From Arthrobacter sp. PvP023 (GTDB lineage Bacteria; Actinomycetota; Actinomycetes; Actinomycetales; Micrococcaceae): 64,000 bases of DNA. Positions 45,423-54,120 of the stretch are shown one piece after another. Below the pieces are notes generated by a model. It was not told the DNA's origin. It did not search any database and saw only the letters and a list, made by a program, of their open reading frames with translations. Within the stretch, counting starts at the first letter, position 1. Every line of letters begins with the position of its first letter. The translations under genes and the position numbers were made by a program. The stretch lies in NCBI RefSeq assembly GCF_017832975.1, contig NZ_JAFIBI010000001.1:2418001-2482000 (forward strand), written 5' to 3'.

Positions 45423-46217
45423 ATGGCTCGCATCGCACTGTCTGACATTGAATCCGCCATGGACGCCGCCTGGCCCGCCCCCGACCGGGAAGAATCCGGC
45501 GGCTGGGTGCTGCGTGCCGCGGGCGGCGTGACCCAGCGGGCCAACTCGGTCTGGCCGCGTTCGGAGCCTTCCGGCACCCGGCACGACCGCGTGGCCTGGC
45601 TCCGGGATGCCCGGGCCTGGTACCGCAGCCGCCGGCTTCCGGTGATCTTCCAGGTCTTCGATGACTCACGCAGTACCGCTCTGAACGCTGTCCTCGACGA
45701 GGAAGGCTTCACCCGGCAGTCGGAGACCCTGGTCCTGGTCCGCGACGCCGGCGCGGAGCCCGCATCCGCTGACGAAGCGCCTGACGGCGGCGTTGAACTT
45801 TCGGCAGAGCCGTCGGCTGAATGGCTGCGGCTCTGGTGGAGTGTGGACGGCCGCGGTGGCGAGGAGTCCCTCGCCACCGCCCGCGGCATCCTCGAAGGCT
45901 GCCGGTCGCTGTACGCCCTGGTGCGGGACGACAACGGCGTGCCCGCCGCCGTCGGGCGCCTTGCCGTTCCGTCCGGCTCGGAGGGCGGCCTGTACGCCAT
46001 GGCCACCCGTCCTGATGCCCGGCGCCGCGGCTACGCGAGCCGGGTTCTGCGGACCTTGCTGCGTGAAGGTGACGCCCGGGGCCTCAGCGGTTACTGGCTG
46101 CTGGTGACGGCGGCCAATGCCGGTGCCCGGGAGCTCTATGCCCGTTCGGGATTCACGGAAGCCGGACGCTACTACTACCGGCAGGAACGGCCCAAGCGGC
46201 ACCTGACCGGCTGCTAG
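45423..46217 (+). CDS. GNAT family N-acetyltransferase
   Basis: AGGAGGGAG precedes ATG 45423. The 264-residue protein has a variable N-terminal half (RIALSDIESAMDAAWPAPDREESGGWVLRAAGG) and a C-terminal GNAT core. The acetyl-CoA loop is in LYAMATRPDARRRGYASRVLRTLL, and the ending is LLVTAANAGARELYARSGFTEAGRYYYR, the common motif B. The acceptor is unknown. It has its own ribosome binding site after the aspS terminator. Confidence 0.88.
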   Translation: MARIALSDIESAMDAAWPAPDREESGGWVLRAAGGVTQRANSVWPRSEPSGTRHDRVAWLRDARAWYRSRRLPVIFQVFDDSRSTALNAVLDEEGFTRQSETLVLVRDAGAEPASADEAPDGGVELSAEPSAEWLRLWWSVDGRGGEESLATARGILEGCRSLYALVRDDNGVPAAVGRLAVPSGSEGGLYAMATRPDARRRGYASRVLRTLLREGDARGLSGYWLLVTAANAGARELYARSGFTEAGRYYYRQERPKRHLTGC

Positions 46218-46290
46218 GTTCCTTCGGCCGCATGGCTTTCGGAGTAACCGTCACGCTTGCACCGGAGGATTCGGCGCAGCAACGGGCGGG

Positions 46291-46938
46291 TTAAGCCGGC
46301 GGGTCGGTCACCAGGATCCGGACCGAGCACGCGGCGGCCGCAGCCTGCTTCACCACAGAAGCGCGCGGGTCCGGGACGTCCAGGAACGGCAGCCGGGACA
46401 GCGCCGCGTAGCGTTTCAGCGCGGGTTCCGCGAGGACCTGCTCGGCCAGGGCGCGGTCGCCGCCCGGCGCCAGATATTCGATCCGGTGCTCCGCGAAGAT
46501 CCGGTCGGCGTGCCCGGCGACCGCCTCCACCAGGGCGTCCGCCTGGTTGGTGCGGCGCCGGGCGAACCGCTGCTGGGACCCGCCGCCCGCAGCGGTCCTG
46601 GACTGGATGTGGCGGGTGCCGGTTTTCGAGGCCAGCGCGGCGCCGTCACGGACCGCCGCCACTGAATAACCGCCCCGGCGGACAAGCACCAGCCCGAGCG
46701 TCCGGGACTGCGCCGCCAGCGACGCCATCCGCGCTACGCCGTCGCCGCCGCGGCCGGGCCGTCCGTCCGCCGGCCACGGCGGCTGCAACAGCGCCACGGC
46801 ACCGTCCGCGGCGGACAGCTGCAGGCCGCCGTCGAGCTCTTCTTCGACCAGGGGGCCGTGGCTTGCGGCAAACCGCTCCACCCACCCCGGTAGCCGTTCA
46901 CCGGAGACGAATGCCACACGGGACTCTGGGGTAGTCAT
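46291..46938 (-). CDS. acVLRF1-type peptidyl-tRNA hydrolase / release-factor-like protein
   Basis: The 215-residue protein matches the actinobacterial VLRF1 group. It has an N-terminal RNase H-like eRF1 fold (LVEEELDGGLQLSAADGAVALLQPPW, LGLVLVRRGGYSVAAVRDG), then GGGSQQRFARRRTNQ at about 118-132, carrying the GSQ motif proposed to act in peptidyl-tRNA cleavage on stalled 50S subunits. The end is Ala-rich with one Cys. The function comes from the family (Vms1-like ribosome rescue) and is not proven for this protein. It is divergent from rarA, 52 bp apart. Confidence 0.82.
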   Translation of the reverse strand: MTTPESRVAFVSGERLPGWVERFAASHGPLVEEELDGGLQLSAADGAVALLQPPWPADGRPGRGGDGVARMASLAAQSRTLGLVLVRRGGYSVAAVRDGAALASKTGTRHIQSRTAAGGGSQQRFARRRTNQADALVEAVAGHADRIFAEHRIEYLAPGGDRALAEQVLAEPALKRYAALSRLPFLDVPDPRASVVKQAAAAACSVRILVTDPPA

Positions 46939-46978
46939 GGCGTGGTTCTCCGTTGTTAGTGGCGTCCTGAACTAGAAG

Positions 46979-46984
46979 TAGCCT
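46979..46984 (+). promoter_or_regulatory. Possible -10 for leaderless rarA mRNA
   Basis: TAGCCT ends 6 bases before the rarA GTG and no ribosome binding site is present. TTAGTG 17 bases upstream is a weak -35 candidate. Confidence 0.3.
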
Positions 46985-46990
46985 ATCTAT

Positions 46991-48415
46991 GTGGATGATC
47001 TCTTTGGCCAAGGGCCGGACAACGACGACGACGGCGGGACGGTGACGCCGTCCGGGACGGCAGTTTCCGGGCTGGCCGCCGGCCGGACGCAGCCCCGGAG
47101 CCCGCTCGCGGTCAGGATGCGGCCCCGCACCCTCGACGACGTCGTGGGCCAGCAGCACCTGTTGGGCCAGGGGTCCCCGCTGCGGCAACTGGCCGCCGGT
47201 GCCGGGGCCGATTCCGCCGGTCCGGCCGGCCCCACCTCGCTCATCCTGTGGGGTCCTCCTGGAACCGGCAAGACCACGCTGGCGCATGTGATCGCGAAAG
47301 GCCCGGGCCGGAAGTTCGTAGAACTCTCCGCCATCACCGCGGGCGTCAAGGATGTGCGGCGCGTTATGGACGATGCGCTCACGGCTCGGGACCTCTACAA
47401 GACCACCACTGTGCTTTTCCTCGACGAAATCCACCGTTTCAACAAAGCCCAGCAGGACGCGCTCCTGCCGGGGGTCGAAAACCGCTGGGTGGTGCTCGTA
47501 GCCGCCACCACCGAGAATCCCTCGTTCTCGGTGGTGTCCCCGCTGCTGTCCCGCTCGCTGCTGTTGACGCTCCGCCCGCTGACCGATGCCGACATCGAGG
47601 GACTGGTCCAGCGGGCCGTGGCTGATCCCCGCGGGCTGAACGGGAAGGTGAAGCTCAGTGACGAGGCATTGGCCCACTTGGTCAGGCTGTCCGGCGGCGA
47701 CGCGCGCCGTGCGCTGACGGCACTAGAGGCGGCCGCCGGCGTGGCTTTTGGTGATGCCGACGACGCCGACGACGGTCCCGTCGCGGTGGAACTGCGGCAC
47801 ACCGAACGCGCCCTGGATGTGGCCGCGGTCAGGTACGACCGTGCGGGGGACCAGCACTACGACGTTGCCAGTGCCTTCATTAAATCGATTCGCGGATCCG
47901 ACGTGGACGCCGCACTCCATTACCTGGCCCGCATGCTGGAGGCGGGGGAGGACCCCAGGTTCATCGCCCGGCGCATCGTGATCTCGGCCGCGGAGGACAT
48001 CGGGATGGCAGACCCCACCGCGCTGCAGACCGCCGTCGCGGCGGCGCAGGCCGTACAGCTGATCGGCATGCCCGAGGGGCGGATCGTGCTGGCTGAGGCC
48101 GTGGTCCACCTGGCGACGGCCCCGAAGTCCAACGCTGCCTACATGGGTATCAACAAAGCCACGGCCGACGTACGGGCCGGCCTGGGGAACGGCATCCCGG
48201 CCCACCTGCGGGACGCGCACTATCCGGGTTCCAAACAGCTCGGGCACGGGCAGGGTTACAAATACGCGCACGACGCACCGCACGGCGTTGCCACGCAGCA
48301 GTACCCGCCCGACGACCTGGTCGGCCGGGATTACTACGAGCCCACCGCCAACGGCGCCGAACGCGAGATTTCCACCAGGCTGGAGCGGCTCCGGAAGATC
48401 ATTCGCGGCGGCTGA
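46991..48415 (+). CDS. rarA: Replication-associated recombination ATPase RarA (MgsA)
   Basis: The 474-residue AAA+ protein has [22 protein letters not shown], Walker [15 protein letters not shown], Walker [22 protein letters not shown] and sensor [18 protein letters not shown]. The C-terminal tetramerisation domain ([52 protein letters not shown]) ends in [22 protein letters not shown]. RarA works at stalled replication forks with SSB and the clamp. The GTG 46991 start has no Shine-Dalgarno. The first 30 residues are Asp/Gly-rich and probably flexible. Confidence 0.94.
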   Translation: MDDLFGQGPDNDDDGGTVTPSGTAVSGLAAGRTQPRSPLAVRMRPRTLDDVVGQQHLLGQGSPLRQLAAGAGADSAGPAGPTSLILWGPPGTGKTTLAHVIAKGPGRKFVELSAITAGVKDVRRVMDDALTARDLYKTTTVLFLDEIHRFNKAQQDALLPGVENRWVVLVAATTENPSFSVVSPLLSRSLLLTLRPLTDADIEGLVQRAVADPRGLNGKVKLSDEALAHLVRLSGGDARRALTALEAAAGVAFGDADDADDGPVAVELRHTERALDVAAVRYDRAGDQHYDVASAFIKSIRGSDVDAALHYLARMLEAGEDPRFIARRIVISAAEDIGMADPTALQTAVAAAQAVQLIGMPEGRIVLAEAVVHLATAPKSNAAYMGINKATADVRAGLGNGIPAHLRDAHYPGSKQLGHGQGYKYAHDAPHGVATQQYPPDDLVGRDYYEPTANGAEREISTRLERLRKIIRGG

Positions 48416-48448
48416 CGGGCGGCCCCGGGCGGTCGGTACAAGTCTCCG

Positions 48449-48476
48449 TTGACTTCCGCCAGCGGAGGGCTAACGT
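48449..48476 (+). promoter_or_regulatory. Sigma70-type promoter candidate for the cupin gene
   Basis: TTGACT (48449-48454) and TAACGT (48471-48476) are separated by 16 bases, 165 bp before the cupin ATG. A run of nine G residues (48519-48527) lies in the predicted leader. Confidence 0.4.
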
Positions 48477-48640
48477 TGAATTACGTCAGCAAAGATCTGC
48501 TGTACGTGCGTGCCCTGAGGGGGGGGGACATCAGCACACATGCCGGTTGTTCATACGCTCAGGCCCCGGGCCGGCGGCCGGCACGGAATCAGCCCGGCAC
48601 AGCCTTTACGCTCCTTTTCCCACTTCCGAGGTAGTGTCAC

Positions 48641-49039
48641 ATGTCCGCAAATTTCGTCACCGCAATGTCCGTGAAGTCGTTCGACGCTCCGGACAAGAAG
48701 CGCTGCCCCGACAAGGCCGAGTTCGATCTGGTCACCGTCAACGACTACTCAGTGACCCGGCTGATACTCAACCCCGGCTGGCGGTGGTCGGAGAGCATCA
48801 AGCCCCTCGAGAAGACCGACTTCTGCCAGCACAACCACCTCGGATTCTGCGTCTCCGGTGTGATGGAAGTGGAAACCCCCGACGGCGTCCGTTCCTCGAT
48901 CCATGCCAACGACACATACACGCTGCCGCCGGGCCACGATGAATGGGTGGTGGGGAACGAGCCGTTCATCGCGGTCGAGTTCCTGGGCGCCGCGTCCTTC
49001 GGCCGTCCGGCCAGCCGCGGCGTCCACGCGCGGACCTGA
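48641..49039 (+). CDS. Small cupin-domain protein
   Basis: GAGGTAG six bases before ATG 48641 supports the start. The 132 residues fold as a single cupin: WRWSESIKPLEKTDFCQHNHLGFCVSGVMEV carries the His-x-His type first motif, and the second motif is DTYTLPPGHDEWVVGNEPFIAVEF. A metal site formed by those histidines is likely. The substrate is not predictable; such proteins may be enzymes or ligand sensors. It is a single gene between rarA and rpsD. Confidence 0.78.
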   Translation: MSANFVTAMSVKSFDAPDKKRCPDKAEFDLVTVNDYSVTRLILNPGWRWSESIKPLEKTDFCQHNHLGFCVSGVMEVETPDGVRSSIHANDTYTLPPGHDEWVVGNEPFIAVEFLGAASFGRPASRGVHART

Positions 49040-49257
49040 CGGCAGGCGTCAGGGACGGCGGACCGCATCGTGGTAGGATAGTTCGTTGTCTGGCAAGGCA
49101 CGGACGCGCAATCCACTGATTTTCAGCATTTCATGCTGCTCTGATTTTTTTGGTGGTCTGTCGCCCGGCGCCCAGTAGCAAAAGGCAGCGGTTGGCCGAT
49201 GCTCTCCATCGTGGAGGCCAGTAACACTGACACACCGCAGATATTGGAAGGACACAA
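49040..49257 (+). promoter_or_regulatory. rpsD leader region with hairpin and T-tract
   Basis: TAGGAT at 49074-49079 is a possible -10. About 45 bases later a short hairpin (CAGCA-TTTCA-TGCTG, 49124-49138) is followed by seven T residues (49145-49151), still 106 bp before rpsD. This could be the end of the cupin transcript or an attenuator in the S4 leader. GGAAGGA five bases before the GTG is the ribosome binding site. Confidence 0.4.
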
Positions 49258-49884
49258 GTGGCTAACAACACTCGTGCTCGCCGTACCGCACGCCTTTCGC
49301 GTGCACTCGGCATTGCTCTGACCCCCAAGGCCGCCAAGTACATGGAGCGCCGCCCGTACGGCCCCGGTGAGCATGGCCGTGCCCGCAAGAAGCAGGACTC
49401 CGACTACGCCGTACGTCTGCGCGAAAAGCAGCGTCTGCGCGCCCAGTACGGCATCCGCGAAGCCCAGATGACCCGTGCCTTCGAAGAAGCACGCCGCACC
49501 AAGGGCCTGACCGGTGAAAACCTGATCGAACTGCTCGAAATGCGTCTCGACGCCCTCGTGCTGCGTGCCGGCTTCGCCCGCACCATCGCCCAGGCCCGCC
49601 AGCTGGTTGTGCACCGCCACATCCTGGTTGACGGAATCCGCGTTGACCGCCCGTCCTTCCGCGTCGGCGAGGGCCAGCTGGTCCACGTCCACAGCCGCAG
49701 CGAAACCATGCCTCCGTTCCAGGTTGCAGCAGCCGGCGCACACCGCGACGTTCTGCCCCAGGTTCCGGCCTACCTGGACGTCAAGCTTGACGCCCTGCAG
49801 GCACGCCTGGTTCGTCGCCCGAAGCGCTCCGAGGTTCCCGTAACCTGCGAAGAGCAGCTCGTCGTCGAATTCTACGCACGCTAA
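49258..49884 (+). CDS. rpsD: 30S ribosomal protein S4
   Basis: GTG 49258 begins MANNTRARRTARLSRALGIALTPKAAKYMERRPYGPGEHGRARKK. The 208 residues include the S4 RNA-binding domain (LEMRLDALVLRAGFARTIAQARQLVVHRHILVDG). There is no N-terminal CxxC zinc site, so it is the zinc-independent form. S4 nucleates the 30S body and often represses its own operon. Here it stands outside the alpha operon as a single gene, with its own leader and a strong terminator. Confidence 0.97.
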   Translation: MANNTRARRTARLSRALGIALTPKAAKYMERRPYGPGEHGRARKKQDSDYAVRLREKQRLRAQYGIREAQMTRAFEEARRTKGLTGENLIELLEMRLDALVLRAGFARTIAQARQLVVHRHILVDGIRVDRPSFRVGEGQLVHVHSRSETMPPFQVAAAGAHRDVLPQVPAYLDVKLDALQARLVRRPKRSEVPVTCEEQLVVEFYAR

Positions 49885-49899
49885 ATAAACGCAGCGTAT

Positions 49900-49937
49900 A
49901 CAAAGAAGCCCGTGGCAAGCGCCACGGGCTTCTTTGT
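49900..49937 (+). terminator. Rho-independent terminator of rpsD
   Basis: A 17-bp perfect stem (ACAAAGAAGCCCGTGGC) with loop AAGC begins 15 bp after the stop codon, and the 3' arm ends in TTCTTTGT. It is among the strongest hairpins in the window. Confidence 0.9.
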
Positions 49938-50029
49938 ATGTAAGGTACTGGGGGGAGTTCCGCAAGAGCGGCCACGGCGCCGGTGCGGAACCCGCAGCAG
50001 TCCACGGAAATACAAGGAGATGAACGTCT

Positions 50030-50404
50030 ATGTCTGGTGGCGATATTGCCGGCCTGATCGCGGCAGGGGTGTTTGCGCTCCTCGTGCTGCTACTCGCCGT
50101 GCCGATCCTGAAACTCGGACGGGTTTTTGACGAAGTCCGGACGTCCATCCGTTCGATCAGCGACGGCGCCACACCGCTCATGGATGAAGTCACTGCAACG
50201 GTGTCCACCACGAACCAGCAGCTCAAGAAGGTTGACGGCATCTCGTCCAACGTCTCGGACGCCTCAGCGAACATCTCGGCGCTGTCGTCCCTGGTGGCGG
50301 CAACCGTGGGATCTCCGCTGATCAAAATGGCAGCCTTCAGCTACGGAGTCCGCTCCGCCCTTTCCGCCCGCAAGAAACCCGCCACCGGCCGCCGCAGCCG
50401 CTAA
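50030..50404 (+). CDS. DUF948 domain membrane protein
   Basis: AAGGAGATG precedes ATG 50030. The 124 residues have one N-terminal membrane helix (IAGLIAAGVFALLVLLLAVPILKL), then a helical region with heptad character (VFDEVRTSIRSISDGATPLMDEVTATVSTTNQQLKKVDGISSNVSD) and a basic tail. This is the DUF948 layout, similar to stress-related YtxG-type proteins. The function is unknown. It is followed after 17 bp by the 76-residue gene and then alaS, a conserved actinobacterial context. Confidence 0.85.
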   Translation: MSGGDIAGLIAAGVFALLVLLLAVPILKLGRVFDEVRTSIRSISDGATPLMDEVTATVSTTNQQLKKVDGISSNVSDASANISALSSLVAATVGSPLIKMAAFSYGVRSALSARKKPATGRRSR

Positions 50405-50421
50405 TCCCGACGGAGCACTCA

Positions 50422-50652
50422 ATGAAAAGAATCCTCTGGATGGGAATCGGCGTCGCCATCGGCGTCATAGCCTTCCGCAAGATCACCGAGGCCCAGTCCA
50501 CCTTGGGTCCTGAAGGCCTCAACAGGGCGGTGGGCCGGCTGGCCGACGGCATCTACGACTTTGCAGACGCCGTCCGGGACGGCATGCAGGAACGGGAAAC
50601 CGACCTGCGCGCGGCACTGGGCATCGACAGCCAGGACCTGGCCCGGCGCTAA
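50422..50652 (+). CDS. Conserved small membrane-associated protein, 76 aa
   Basis: GGAG six bases before ATG 50422 supports this short gene. It begins MKRILWMGIGVAIGVIAFRK, a single hydrophobic helix, followed by an amphipathic region with ADGIYDFADAVRDGMQERETDLRAALG. It is probably anchored to the membrane with a cytoplasmic tail. I recognise only the position (between DUF948 and alaS), not a function. Co-transcription with the DUF948 gene is likely. Confidence 0.7.
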   Translation: MKRILWMGIGVAIGVIAFRKITEAQSTLGPEGLNRAVGRLADGIYDFADAVRDGMQERETDLRAALGIDSQDLARR

Positions 50653-50834
50653 CCTGCAGCCACTGGAACGGCCCGGAAGCCGGTCCGGTACCCGCGCGGA
50701 CATCGCAATGCCCGGCGTAGGGGAGAATTAAACCGGTGGCTCCGGCATGTGCCAGGGCAGCCACGCGTTGCATTGCGTGAACCGCACGCATCAGAACTAC
50801 ACGCAGTACACCAAGAAGGGTAAGTAACCAGGTT

Positions 50835-53513
50835 ATGAAGTCGCAGGAGATCACCAAGCGCTGGATCGACTTTTTTGTCAGTAAGGGCCACACGGCGGTG
50901 CCTTCGGCGTCCCTGGTTTCCAGCGACCCCTCCTTGCTGTTCACGGTGGCCGGCATGGTCCCGTTCATTCCGTACCTGACGGCGCGCGAAGAGGCGCCCT
51001 ACAACCGGGCCACCAGTGTGCAGAAGTGCATCCGCACCGGCGACATCGAGGAAGTCGGCAAGACGGCACGGCACGGCACCTTCTTCCAGATGTGCGGCAA
51101 CTTCTCCTTCGGCGACTACTTCAAGGAAGACGCCATCAAGTTCGCGTGGGAACTGCTCACCACGAGTGTTTCCGACGGCGGCTACGGCCTGCCGCCGGAG
51201 AAGCTGTGGGTCACCGTCTACGAAGAAGACGACGAGGCCGAGCAGCTCTGGCTCAAGAACACCGGCATGCCCGCGGAACGGATCCAGCGGATGGGCAAGG
51301 CGGACAATTACTGGTCCACCGGCCAGCCCGGCCCGGCCGGCCCCTGCTCCGAGATCTACTACGACCGCGGCCCGTCCTACGGCGTCGAAGGCGGCCCCAT
51401 CGCCGACGAGAACCGTTACGTGGAAATCTGGAACCTGGTGTTCATGCAGTACCAGATCGACAACGTGCGCTCGAAGGTGGACTTCGATATCACCGGTGAA
51501 CTCCCCAAGAAGAACATCGACACCGGCCTGGGCATGGAACGCCTGGCAATGATCCTGCAGGACGTCGAAAACATGTACGAGACCGATCAGGTCCGTCCCG
51601 TCATCGACAAGGCCGCGGCACTGTCCGGCAAGGAATACACCTCGGCCGAGTCCGCCGACGATCCCCACCACACCGACGATGTCCGGATGCGCGTGGTGGC
51701 TGACCACATCCGGTCCGCACTGATGCTGATCGCCGACGGCGTAACGCCCTCCAACGAAGGCCGCGGCTACGTGCTCCGCCGCCTCATCCGCCGTGCCGTG
51801 CGCTCCATGCGGCTCCTCGGCGTCGAAAAGGCCTGCCTGCCCGATCTGCTCCCCGCTTCCCGCGACGCCATGAAGGGCGTCTACCCGGTGGTGGAGACTG
51901 ACTTCGACCGCATCAGCCGCATCGCCTACGCCGAAGAGAAGGCGTTCCTGCGGACCATTGCGTCCGGCACCGCCCGCCTCGAGGACGCCGTGAAGGATTC
52001 CAAGGCAGCCGGCCAGCCGCTGTCCGGCGCAGATGCTTTTGCCCTGCATGACACCTACGGTTTCCCGATCGACCTGACGCTGGAAATGGCTGAAGAAGCG
52101 GGCCTGAAGGTCGACGAACCCGAATTCCGGAAGCTGATGCTTGAGCAGCGCCAGCGCGCCCAGGCGGACGCCAAGGGCAAAAAGGGTTCGCACGCCGACC
52201 TCAGCGCCTTCCAGGAGCTGCTGGCCGAGGGGGAGACGGTCTTCACCGGTTACACGGAGCTTGCCGGCGAATCCAAGGTCCGCGGCATCCTTTCCGGCGG
52301 CCGCAAGGTTTCCCAGGCCTCCACCGGCGACGAAATCGAACTGGTGCTTGCCGAGACCCCGTTCTACGCGGAAGCAGGCGGCCAGGCTGCCGACACCGGG
52401 CTCATTACCGGAGATGGATTCGTCGTCGAAGTCCTGGACGTCCAGCGCCCCGTCAAGGGCCTGAGCGTGCACAAGGCAATCGTCCGCGAGGGCGAAATCG
52501 GCGCGGACTCGCTCGTGCAGGCTGCGGTGGACCGCGAGCGGCGGCACTCCGCAGAGCAGGCCCACACCGGCACCCACATTGTGCATGCCGCCCTGCACCA
52601 GATCCTCGGCCCGGAGGCCCTGCAGCGCGGTTCCTACAACAAGGCCGGCTACCTGCGTTTCGACTTCGCCTGGGGCGAGGGACTCAGTGCCGCCACGCGC
52701 TCCGAAATCGAAGAAGTCTCCAACCTTGCCATCCGCAACAACTTCCAGGTGGAGACCAAAGTCATGGCTTTGGCTGAGGCCAAGGCACTCGGCGCCATGG
52801 CGCTCTTCGGCGAGAACTACGGCAACGAGGTCCGGGTCGTGGAAATCGACGGCGCATGGTCCCGCGAGCTTTGTGGCGGCACCCATGTGGCCAACACCTC
52901 GCTCATCGGCAGCCTGTCGCTGCTGGGCGACCAGTCCGTCGGCTCGGGAAACCGCCGCGTTGAAGCCTTCGTGGGAATGGAGGCCTTCCGGCACCTCGCT
53001 GCCGAGCGGGCGCTGGTCACGGAGCTCACGGAAATGCTGAAGGTGCCGTCGGGGCTGCTGGCCGACCGCATCGCCACCACCCTGACCAAGCTCAAGACGG
53101 TGGAAAAGGAACTGGAGCGCCTGCGCAAGGAGCAGCTGACGGCTGCCGCCGCGCAGCTGGTGGGTACGGCGAAGGACGCTGCCGGGGTGAAGGTCATTGC
53201 GCACGACGCCGGACAGGTGAGCGGCGCTGACGACCTGCGCGGACTGGCCCTCGACCTCCGCACCCGCCTTGGCTCCGAGGCCGCCGCAGTTGCGGTTGCC
53301 GGTGTGAGCAACGACCGCCCCGTGATTCTTGTCGCCACCAACGAAGCGGCCCGTGCCGCGGGCGTGAAGGCCGGAGCACTCGTCCGGCTCGCCGCCGGGA
53401 TCCTCGGCGGCGGCGGCGGCGGCAAGGACGACGTCGCCCAGGGCGGCGGCACCGATGCCGCGAAGGTGCCGGCGGCGCTGACCGCCGTCGTGGACGCAAT
53501 CACGAGGCGATAA
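50835..53513 (+). CDS. alaS: Alanyl-tRNA synthetase
   Basis: The 892-residue enzyme has the class II core (EITKRWIDFFVSKGHTAVPSASLV, NRATSVQKCIRTGDIEEVGKTARHGTFFQMCGNFSFGDYFKE), tRNA-recognition helices, the editing domain with HTGTHIVHAALHQILG and CGGTHVANT (zinc site), and the C-terminal DHHA1 domain with a Gly-rich loop (GGGGGGKDD). It charges tRNA-Ala and clears Ser-tRNA-Ala. It leads the run alaS-ruvX-mltG-aroECKB. No T-box was seen in the 182-bp leader. Confidence 0.97.
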   Translation: MKSQEITKRWIDFFVSKGHTAVPSASLVSSDPSLLFTVAGMVPFIPYLTAREEAPYNRATSVQKCIRTGDIEEVGKTARHGTFFQMCGNFSFGDYFKEDAIKFAWELLTTSVSDGGYGLPPEKLWVTVYEEDDEAEQLWLKNTGMPAERIQRMGKADNYWSTGQPGPAGPCSEIYYDRGPSYGVEGGPIADENRYVEIWNLVFMQYQIDNVRSKVDFDITGELPKKNIDTGLGMERLAMILQDVENMYETDQVRPVIDKAAALSGKEYTSAESADDPHHTDDVRMRVVADHIRSALMLIADGVTPSNEGRGYVLRRLIRRAVRSMRLLGVEKACLPDLLPASRDAMKGVYPVVETDFDRISRIAYAEEKAFLRTIASGTARLEDAVKDSKAAGQPLSGADAFALHDTYGFPIDLTLEMAEEAGLKVDEPEFRKLMLEQRQRAQADAKGKKGSHADLSAFQELLAEGETVFTGYTELAGESKVRGILSGGRKVSQASTGDEIELVLAETPFYAEAGGQAADTGLITGDGFVVEVLDVQRPVKGLSVHKAIVREGEIGADSLVQAAVDRERRHSAEQAHTGTHIVHAALHQILGPEALQRGSYNKAGYLRFDFAWGEGLSAATRSEIEEVSNLAIRNNFQVETKVMALAEAKALGAMALFGENYGNEVRVVEIDGAWSRELCGGTHVANTSLIGSLSLLGDQSVGSGNRRVEAFVGMEAFRHLAAERALVTELTEMLKVPSGLLADRIATTLTKLKTVEKELERLRKEQLTAAAAQLVGTAKDAAGVKVIAHDAGQVSGADDLRGLALDLRTRLGSEAAAVAVAGVSNDRPVILVATNEAARAAGVKAGALVRLAAGILGGGGGGKDDVAQGGGTDAAKVPAALTAVVDAITRR

Positions 53514-53520
53514 CCGAACC

Positions 53521-54120
53521 GTGAACCAATCTGCTGAATCCGACGCCTACCCCCGCGGCATCAAGCTGGGGGTGGACGTGGGCACGGTCCGTGTAGGCGT
53601 TGCGGTGTGTGACCGCGACGGCATCCTGGCCACACCGCTGAAGACGCTCGAGCGAAACGCCAAGAAGAATACGGATGTCCGTGTGCTGGCGGCCCTGGCC
53701 TCCGAGCTTGGCGCCGTGCAGGTCTTTGTCGGGCTGCCGCGCACGCTCAAAGGGGAAGAGCATGCTTCGGCCCGGATGGCGACGGATTACGCGGAGCTGC
53801 TGGCGGAAGCACTCACGGCCTCCGGATCGGACATTCCAGTGCAGCTCGTGGACGAACGGTTGAGCACGGTGACGGCCCACCGCAACCTGCACGAAGCTGG
53901 CATGAGCAGCCGGAATCACCGTAAGGTAGTGGATCAGGTTGCCGCCGCAGGAATACTGCAGCACGCAATCGACATGCAAAAAGCCAGGGGAACGGATGTA
54001 GGAAGCCGCGTGTTCGCGGTTTCCCAGCCGGGGCTTTCCGGGGACGCCGCAGCGGAGAACGCTGATCAGGCAGTCCCGGGAATCAATGTGCAATCTTCAG
54101 AAAATGGAAGGCAACAGTGA
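53521..54120 (+). CDS. ruvX: RuvX/YqgF family Holliday junction resolvase-like nuclease
   Basis: GTG 53521 starts 7 bp after alaS. The RNase H-fold residues are in LGVDVGTVRVGVAVCDRDGILATPLKTLER (first Asp), VFVGLPRTLKGEEHASA, VQLVDERLSTVTA (Glu) and KVVDQVAAAGILQHAID (Asp). YqgF proteins act in pre-16S rRNA 5' end maturation and possibly in DNA junction processing. The C-terminus has about 35 extra residues (after RGTDVGSRVFAV) beyond the usual 140-160, of low complexity. The stop overlaps mltG by 4 bp. Confidence 0.92.
   Translation: MNQSAESDAYPRGIKLGVDVGTVRVGVAVCDRDGILATPLKTLERNAKKNTDVRVLAALASELGAVQVFVGLPRTLKGEEHASARMATDYAELLAEALTASGSDIPVQLVDERLSTVTAHRNLHEAGMSSRNHRKVVDQVAAAGILQHAIDMQKARGTDVGSRVFAVSQPGLSGDAAAENADQAVPGINVQSSENGRQQ

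Noticed and set aside
50649..53204. An 851-codon open frame antisense to alaS
   Set aside because: It mirrors alaS codons; its protein is low-quality composition and the plus strand encodes a complete AlaRS.
53401..53430. Gly-rich repeat near the alaS end as a sequencing artefact
   Set aside because: The frame stays open and a Gly-rich loop is normal in the AlaRS DHHA1 domain.
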